From Rhodoblastus sp963704565 (GTDB lineage: Bacteria; Pseudomonadota; Alphaproteobacteria; Rhizobiales; Beijerinckiaceae): a DNA stretch of 64,000 nt. Position numbers and translations under genes: made by a program. Below are positions 59,540 through 64,000 of the stretch, piece by piece (within the stretch, counting starts at the first letter, position 1; every line of letters starts with the position of its first letter). The notes beneath the pieces are model-generated. The model made no database searches. It had not been told where the DNA came from and worked only from the letters and a program-made list of their open reading frames with translations. Where the stretch lies: contig OY969917.1 in the NCBI GenBank assembly GCA_963704565.1, positions 1,178,001 through 1,242,000 of the forward strand, in the 5' to 3' direction.

Positions 59540-61093
59540 ATGGACCAATCCGTCGTCGCCGCCTTCGTCGCTCAAGCCCTGGCGCGGGAAACCGGCGCGC
59601 CGGTCGAGACGAAGTCCACCCATGTCTCGCTGCTTTTCCTGTCCGGCGGCTTCGTCTTCAAGCTCAAGCGCGCGATCGTCTTTCCCTATCTCGATTTCTC
59701 GAAAGCCTCTTACCGCGAAAAAGCCTGCCGCTCCGAACTGGCGCTGAATTCGCGCGCCGCGCCCGAACTTTATCTCGGCGTGCGGCGGATCACCCGCGAG
59801 CCGGGCGGGCTTGCCTTCGACGGCAAGGGTCCGCTGGTCGATTGCATCGTGGTGATGCGCCGCTTCGAGGAATCGAGCCTGTTCGACGTCATGGCCCGCG
59901 AAGGCCGGCTGACCTCGGCCCATATTGAGGCGCTCGCCGTCACCGTCGCCGATTTTCACACCCGCGCCCAAACGTTCAATCTGGAAAGCGGCGCTAAAGT
60001 TTTCGCCGATCTCCTCGACCTCAACGAGCATTCCTTCGCCGCCTGCGGGATTTTCACGCGCAAGGAGCGCGAAAGGCTCAACGCCGTCTTTCGCCGCGAA
60101 TTGAAAGGGCTGGCCGAACTTCTCGACGGCCGGGCCCTGGTCGGCTTCGTCCGTCTGTGCCATGGCGATCTTTATCTGCGCAACATCTGCTGGTTCGAGG
60201 GGCGGCCGACCCTGTTCGACTGCATCGAATTCGACCAGAAGCTGGCGCGGATCGACGTGCTCTATGACGTCGCCTTCACCATGATGGACCTGTGGCTGGC
60301 CGAGCGGCGCGACCTCGCCAATCTGCTGTTCAACCGTTATGTCAGCGCCTTGTCGCGCACCGTGCCGGATATGCCGGCCAAGATCCGCGACGGCTATTCC
60401 GCTTTGCCCTTCTTCATGGCGCTGCGCGCCGCGATCCGCGCCCATATCGCCGCCTCGCAGGCCGGTTCCGGCGACCCGGCGGTGGATGCCGCCATGGAGC
60501 GCGAGGCCCGCGCCTATTTCGCGCTGGCCGAGGAATTGCTGGCGCCGCGTTCCAACGCCATGATCGCCGTCGGCGGCTTCAGCGGCACGGGGAAATCGAC
60601 CCTGGCGGCGGCGATCGCCGGCGAAATCGGGACGCCGCCCGGCGCCCGGACGCTCAATTCCGACCGCACACGCAAGGCCATGCACAAAATCGCGCCGACC
60701 GACCGCCTGCCGGCGTCAGCCTATGAATTCAACATCACCACGGCGGTCTATCTGCGCCTGCTGTCGCGCGCCATGGACGCCTACGCCCAGGGCCATTCGG
60801 TGGTGCTCGACGCCGTCTATTCCACCGAGGACGAGCGCGCCGCCGTCGCCAAGCTGGCGCATGATTGCGGCGCGCCCTTCGTCGGCCTGTGGCTGGAGGC
60901 GCCGCCCGACGTGCTGCGCCGGCGGGTGCGCGAGAGGCCCTATGGCGTCTCCGACGCCGATCTCGACGTGCTCGAAAGCCAGTTGGCGCGCGGCGCCGGA
61001 CGGATCGACTGGGTCAGGCTCGACGCCGCCGCGCCCGACCTCGCCACGCGCGCCCTGGAGATCGTCCGCGCGGCCATCGCGACAAAGCGCTAA
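59540..61093 (+). CDS. APH-like kinase fused to P-loop kinase
   Basis: A 517-residue two-domain protein. Residues about 20-330 are aminoglycoside-phosphotransferase-like with FVFKLKR (ATP-binding Lys), LCHGDLYLRNICW (catalytic HGDxxxxN) and LFDCIEFD (metal Asp). Residues about 345-510 are a zeta/Pfkb-like P-loop kinase with GGFSGTGKSTLAAAIA (Walker A) and DRTRKAM. This bifunctional architecture (COG2187 plus COG0645 type) is widespread but uncharacterised. It starts ten bases after the SGNH-like gene, so it is likely in its operon. Confidence 0.88.
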   Translation: MDQSVVAAFVAQALARETGAPVETKSTHVSLLFLSGGFVFKLKRAIVFPYLDFSKASYREKACRSELALNSRAAPELYLGVRRITREPGGLAFDGKGPLVDCIVVMRRFEESSLFDVMAREGRLTSAHIEALAVTVADFHTRAQTFNLESGAKVFADLLDLNEHSFAACGIFTRKERERLNAVFRRELKGLAELLDGRALVGFVRLCHGDLYLRNICWFEGRPTLFDCIEFDQKLARIDVLYDVAFTMMDLWLAERRDLANLLFNRYVSALSRTVPDMPAKIRDGYSALPFFMALRAAIRAHIAASQAGSGDPAVDAAMEREARAYFALAEELLAPRSNAMIAVGGFSGTGKSTLAAAIAGEIGTPPGARTLNSDRTRKAMHKIAPTDRLPASAYEFNITTAVYLRLLSRAMDAYAQGHSVVLDAVYSTEDERAAVAKLAHDCGAPFVGLWLEAPPDVLRRRVRERPYGVSDADLDVLESQLARGAGRIDWVRLDAAAPDLATRALEIVRAAIATKR

Positions 61094-61136
61094 GTTTCGT
61101 CTGGCTGAAGTTCATCTGGCCGACCCGCGCTTTTTG

Positions 61137-61155
61137 TGGTCTAATTATTTTACCG
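61137..61155. promoter_or_regulatory. Candidate FadR-family operator 1
   Basis: TGGT-N11-ACCG with an AT-rich centre (61137-61155), 44 bp upstream of the regulator gene start. Its centre (AATTATTT) matches the other two sites. Autoregulation is suggested. Confidence 0.45.
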
Positions 61156-61198
61156 CAGAACCGGAGATAATTCCGGGCGGCGGCGGACAGGAATTGCG

Positions 61199-61969
61199 AT
61201 GGACCCTTTGCGGACGCCAAAACTCGCCGACGCCCTCGCCGACCGTCTCGAACAGTTCATCCTCGAAGGCGCGCTCAGGCCCGGCGAAAAGCTCGCGCCG
61301 GAGCGCGAACTCGCCGCCAAGCTCGACGTTTCCCGCCCCTCGCTGCGCGAGGCGCTGGACCGGTTGCAGGCGCGCGGCCTGATCGAGACCAACAAGGCGG
61401 GCAATTTCGTTAGCCGTTTCCTGACGCCGATGACCGATCCGCTGACCTCCCTGTTCCAGTCGAGCGATCAGGCGTTCGAGGATTATCTCGAATATCGCTG
61501 CCTGATCGAGGGCGAAGCCGCGCGGCTGGCCGCCGCCAGGGCGACCGAAATCGAGCGCGACGCCATTTCCCGCTGCCTCGTCAAGCTGCGCGCCGCCCAC
61601 GATTCCGACGATCTGGCGGCGGAAGCCGAGACCGACGCCGAACTGCACATGCTGATCTATGAGGCCGCGCATAATCTGGTGCTGCTGCACATCATGCGCG
61701 CGCTTTACGAAATGCTGCGCGGCGACGCCTTCTACAACCGCCGCGAACTTTACGCCAAATCGGGCTCGCGCGACCTGCTGCTCGACCAGCATTTCGCCAT
61801 AGCCGAGGCCATTCTCGCCCGCGACCCGGAAGGCGCGGCGGCCGCCGCCACCGCCCATATCAACGGGATTTCCGGCGCGCTAAAGGAAATGCGCCAGGAG
61901 GAGACCCGCGTCGCGCGAGCCCTGCGGCGCATGGGCCGCTCCGAACTGCTGGCGCGCACCCATGAATAA
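61199..61969 (+). CDS. FadR/GntR-family (FCD) transcriptional regulator
   Basis: A 256-residue regulator with a GntR winged helix (LEQFILEGALRPGEKLAPERELAAKLDVSRPSLREALDRLQARGLI) and an FCD ligand domain (DAELHMLIYEAAHN, with metal or ligand His residues in LLDQHFAIAEAI and ATAHING). The likely ligand is lactate or another 2-hydroxy acid because the lutAB genes follow directly; PdhR- or GlcC-like alternatives exist. It most likely represses the downstream operon. Confidence 0.88.
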   Translation: MDPLRTPKLADALADRLEQFILEGALRPGEKLAPERELAAKLDVSRPSLREALDRLQARGLIETNKAGNFVSRFLTPMTDPLTSLFQSSDQAFEDYLEYRCLIEGEAARLAAARATEIERDAISRCLVKLRAAHDSDDLAAEAETDAELHMLIYEAAHNLVLLHIMRALYEMLRGDAFYNRRELYAKSGSRDLLLDQHFAIAEAILARDPEGAAAAATAHINGISGALKEMRQEETRVARALRRMGRSELLARTHE

Positions 61970-61973
61970 GCTC

Positions 61974-61992
61974 TGGTAAAATCATTTGACCA
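61974..61992. promoter_or_regulatory. Candidate FadR-family operator 2
   Basis: TGGT-N11-ACCA lies between the regulator stop and lutA, with centre AAATCATTTG. Spacing is identical to site 1, and it is well placed to control lutA. Confidence 0.5.
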
Positions 61993-62046
61993 CAAGGGTC
62001 GCTTCGCAATAGATTATCTACGGTTCGGTCGAAAGGTCGGTGACGC

Positions 62047-62823
62047 ATGGCGGAACAGGAAAAGGCCCCGGAAAAGCCGCGCGTCGGTCTTTTCGTCACC
62101 TGTCTGGTCAATTCCATCCGCCCGAATGTCGGTTTCGCGGCCGTCGCCTTGCTGGAAGCCGCCGGCTGCGAGGTCGAAATCCCCCTCGCCCAGACCTGCT
62201 GCGGCCAGCCGGCCTATAACAGCGGCGCCGACCAAGCGACCAGGCCCATCGCCAGGGCCGTGATCGAGACGTTCGAGCCCTACGATTATCTTGTCGCGCC
62301 CTCCGGCTCCTGCGCCGGCATGATCAAGGCGCATTATCCCGAGCTGTTCGCCGACGATCCGGCATGGCGCGCGCGAGCGGAAAAGCTCGCCGCCAAGACC
62401 CATGAACTGCTGAGCTTCCTGGTCGATCTGCGCGGCTTCCGGCCGCAAAACGTCGCCTGCAAGGCCAGCGCGGCCTATCACGATTCCTGTTCCGGCCTGC
62501 GCGAGCTTGGCGTCAAAAACCAGCCGCGCGCCCTGCTCTGTGCGGTCGAGGGCCTGGAATTGCGCCCGCTCGAAGGCGAAGAGACCTGTTGCGGCTTCGG
62601 CGGAACCTTTTCGGTCAAATATGCAGACATTTCCGACGCCATCGTCGGAGAAAAGGCCCAAAACGTCCGATCGAGCGGCACCGATCTGCTGCTTGGCGGC
62701 GATCTCGGCTGCCTGCTCAACATGGCCGGCAAATTGCGCCGCGAGGGCGCCAGGCCCCGCGTCTTCCACGCGGCGGAAATCCTGGCCGGCATGGCGGAGC
62801 GGGCCATTGGCGAGGAGGCGTGA
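62047..62823 (+). CDS. lutA: LutA/LldE-type Fe-S subunit of lactate oxidation
   Basis: A 258-residue cysteine-rich (CCG) protein with VGLFVTCLVNSIRPNVG, AQTCCGQPAYNSG and ETCCGFGGTFSVKY, the two CCG motifs. LutA works with LutB and LutC to oxidise L-lactate to pyruvate. It starts 77 bp after the regulator and overlaps lutB by one base (TGATG). Confidence 0.93.
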   Translation: MAEQEKAPEKPRVGLFVTCLVNSIRPNVGFAAVALLEAAGCEVEIPLAQTCCGQPAYNSGADQATRPIARAVIETFEPYDYLVAPSGSCAGMIKAHYPELFADDPAWRARAEKLAAKTHELLSFLVDLRGFRPQNVACKASAAYHDSCSGLRELGVKNQPRALLCAVEGLELRPLEGEETCCGFGGTFSVKYADISDAIVGEKAQNVRSSGTDLLLGGDLGCLLNMAGKLRREGARPRVFHAAEILAGMAERAIGEEA

Positions 62824-64000
62824 TGGAAACGTCGGCCCAGAAATTCCACGCCCGCGTCGAAAAGGCGCTGCACGACCCGCAACTGAAAATCGCGCTGGAG
62901 CGCACCACCGGCAACGCCCGGCGCAAGCGCGCCGCCGCAGTCTCCGCCTGGCCGGAATTCGAGGCCGCGCGCGCCGCCGCCGCCGCGATCAAGGACCATG
63001 CGATCGAGCACATGGCTTACTATCTGGAAATGTTCGAGTCTAACGCCCGCGCCTCCGGCGCCCAAGTTCATTGGGCGCGCGACGCCGACGAGGCCAGCCG
63101 GATCGTGGTGGACCTGTGCAAGGCGGCGGGCGCGAAAATCGTGACCCGCTCCAAAAGCATGCTCGGCGAGGAAATCGGCCTGCCCCACGCCTTGGCCGAA
63201 GCCGGCATCCGCCGGGTCGAGACCGATCTCGCCGAACATATCATTCAGCTCGCCGGCGAGACGCCCTCCCATATCATCTGGCCCGCCGCCCATCGCACCC
63301 GCGAGGACGTGGCCAAATTATTTGACCAATACCACCATGTAAAACCCGCCGGCCATGACGTGGTCAGCATGGTCGCCTCGGCGCGCAAGGAATTACGGGC
63401 GGATTTTTTCACGGCGCAAGTGGGCGTATCCGGCGCCAATTTCCTGGTCGCCGAGACCGGCGCGATCTGCACCATCACCAATGAAGGCAACGCCGAGCTG
63501 ACCACCACGCCGCCGCGCGTCCATATCGTGACGGCGGGGATCGAGAAAATCGTCGCCAGCACCGAACACGCGCTGCAACTGACCCGCCTGCTCGTGCCCT
63601 CCGCGACCGGCGCCGACCTGACCCAATACACCACCTTCCATTGCGGCCCGAAGCGCGCCAACGACCGCGACGGGCCGGAGGAATTCCATATCGTGCTGGT
63701 CGATCACGGCCGCACCCGAATGCTGGCCGAAATGCCGGCCATGCTGCGCTGCCTGCGCTGCGGCGCCTGCCTCAATCATTGCGTGGTCTATCGCGCGATC
63801 GGCGGCCACGCCTATGGCGGGGCCTATCCCGGCCCGATGGGCTCGGCGCTCACCCCCGTTTTCGACGGACTGAAACATAGCCGCGACCTGCCCGCCGCCT
63901 GCACGCTCAACGGCCAATGCAAACAGGTCTGCCCGGTGGACATTCCGTTACCCACCATGTTGCGCCATTGGCGCGCCCGCAGCTTTGACGCGGGCTATGA
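62823..64000 (+). CDS. lutB: LutB/LldF-type iron-sulfur protein (partial)
   Basis: The visible 392 residues include the NLUD-like N-terminal domain (VTRSKSMLGEEIGLPHALAEAG, AETGAICTITNEGNAE) and the ferredoxin-like clusters CLRCGACLNHC and CTLNGQCKQVCP. It is cut by the end of the window; lutC would be expected next. It also contains a third copy of the operator-like sequence at 63310-63328. Confidence 0.93.
   Translation, partial: METSAQKFHARVEKALHDPQLKIALERTTGNARRKRAAAVSAWPEFEAARAAAAAIKDHAIEHMAYYLEMFESNARASGAQVHWARDADEASRIVVDLCKAAGAKIVTRSKSMLGEEIGLPHALAEAGIRRVETDLAEHIIQLAGETPSHIIWPAAHRTREDVAKLFDQYHHVKPAGHDVVSMVASARKELRADFFTAQVGVSGANFLVAETGAICTITNEGNAELTTTPPRVHIVTAGIEKIVASTEHALQLTRLLVPSATGADLTQYTTFHCGPKRANDRDGPEEFHIVLVDHGRTRMLAEMPAMLRCLRCGACLNHCVVYRAIGGHAYGGAYPGPMGSALTPVFDGLKHSRDLPAACTLNGQCKQVCPVDIPLPTMLRHWRARSFDAGY
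63310..63328. promoter_or_regulatory. Candidate FadR-family operator 3, inside lutB
   Basis: TGGC-N11-ACCA with the same 11-base spacing and centre (AAATTATTTG) as sites 1 and 2. It is inside the coding region, so it could be a roadblock or coincidence. Confidence 0.3.

Noticed and set aside
58643..60685. 680-codon minus-strand frame opposite the SGNH/APH genes
   Set aside because: Antisense shadow with Arg-rich low-complexity tail.

Overview
The window is high-GC chromosomal DNA from an alphaproteobacterium, most likely Hyphomicrobiales (Rhizobiales). The evidence is the NtrX-type regulator tail, the rlpA-dac-tmk-holB order, an RatA/LipA pair, a BTLCP-type transglutaminase, DUF1194 and DUF2189 proteins, and an OpgC acyltransferase. 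A Beijerinckiaceae or Methylocystaceae-like host fits the mix of genes, but the genus cannot be settled from this sequence. No rRNA, tRNA or CRISPR array was seen.

Layout. 1-2720: end of ntrX, an RsmB/NOP-type RNA methyltransferase and a divergent leucyl/phenylalanyl-transferase-like gene. 2816-6990: an accessory island. A decayed ISNCY copy, a nonsense-mutated small gene, an AT-rich block (unknown 182-aa protein, a HEPN-like zinc protein, a serine recombinase) and a nearly complete ISNCY element lie in series. 7067-11946: a lipoprotein hydrolase, methionine gamma-lyase, a DUF302 protein, a PIN/Phd toxin-antitoxin pair, a broken TfoX-like gene and a PilZ protein. 12135-22160, all on the minus strand: guaA, tgt, holB, tmk, a D,D-carboxypeptidase, rlpA, an anion transporter and enolase. 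22423-27901: queF (queuosine pathway, like tgt), an MFS carrier, a Gly/Tyr-rich exported protein, a NUDIX hydrolase and RNase R.

27945-30497 is the most interesting block. Three tightly coupled minus-strand genes encode a coiled-coil protein, an inner-membrane-anchored OmpA-domain protein with an uncharacterised sensor-like region, and a Rab/Ras-like small GTPase. 30883-35384: an amino-acid permease, two exported Gly/Cys-containing proteins, CcdA and a P1-family peptidase, then a MITE-like element. 35662-40581 is a copper-uptake locus: DUF2946 protein, CxxxM-type TonB-dependent receptor, ExbB, ExbD and TonB. 40695-43925: a transglutaminase-like peptidase and a ModE / Nramp-like transporter / cupin operon. 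44115-47992: a Flp pilin with a degenerate twin, palindromic repeats, ratA, lipA, a glycine-zipper protein and a DUF1194 protein. 48231-54413: remnants (EAL tail, IS5 tail, AraC N-terminus), an arylsulfatase and an IS110 (IS1111-type) element. 54426-64000: homoserine dehydrogenase, a dGTPase-like protein, ErpA, OpgC with an overlapping SGNH-like protein, an APH/P-loop kinase fusion, and a FadR-type regulator followed by lutA and lutB (lactate oxidation), which runs off the window.

Functional links. tgt and queF serve queuosine tRNA modification. The copper receptor has its own energising complex. ModE probably controls the metal carrier behind it. The FadR-type regulator has matching candidate operator sites before itself, before lutA and inside lutB. 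Mobile-element scars lie mainly at 2.8-7.0 kb and 48-54.4 kb; the rest looks like stable chromosomal core. All assignments are from reading the sequence; no database search was run.
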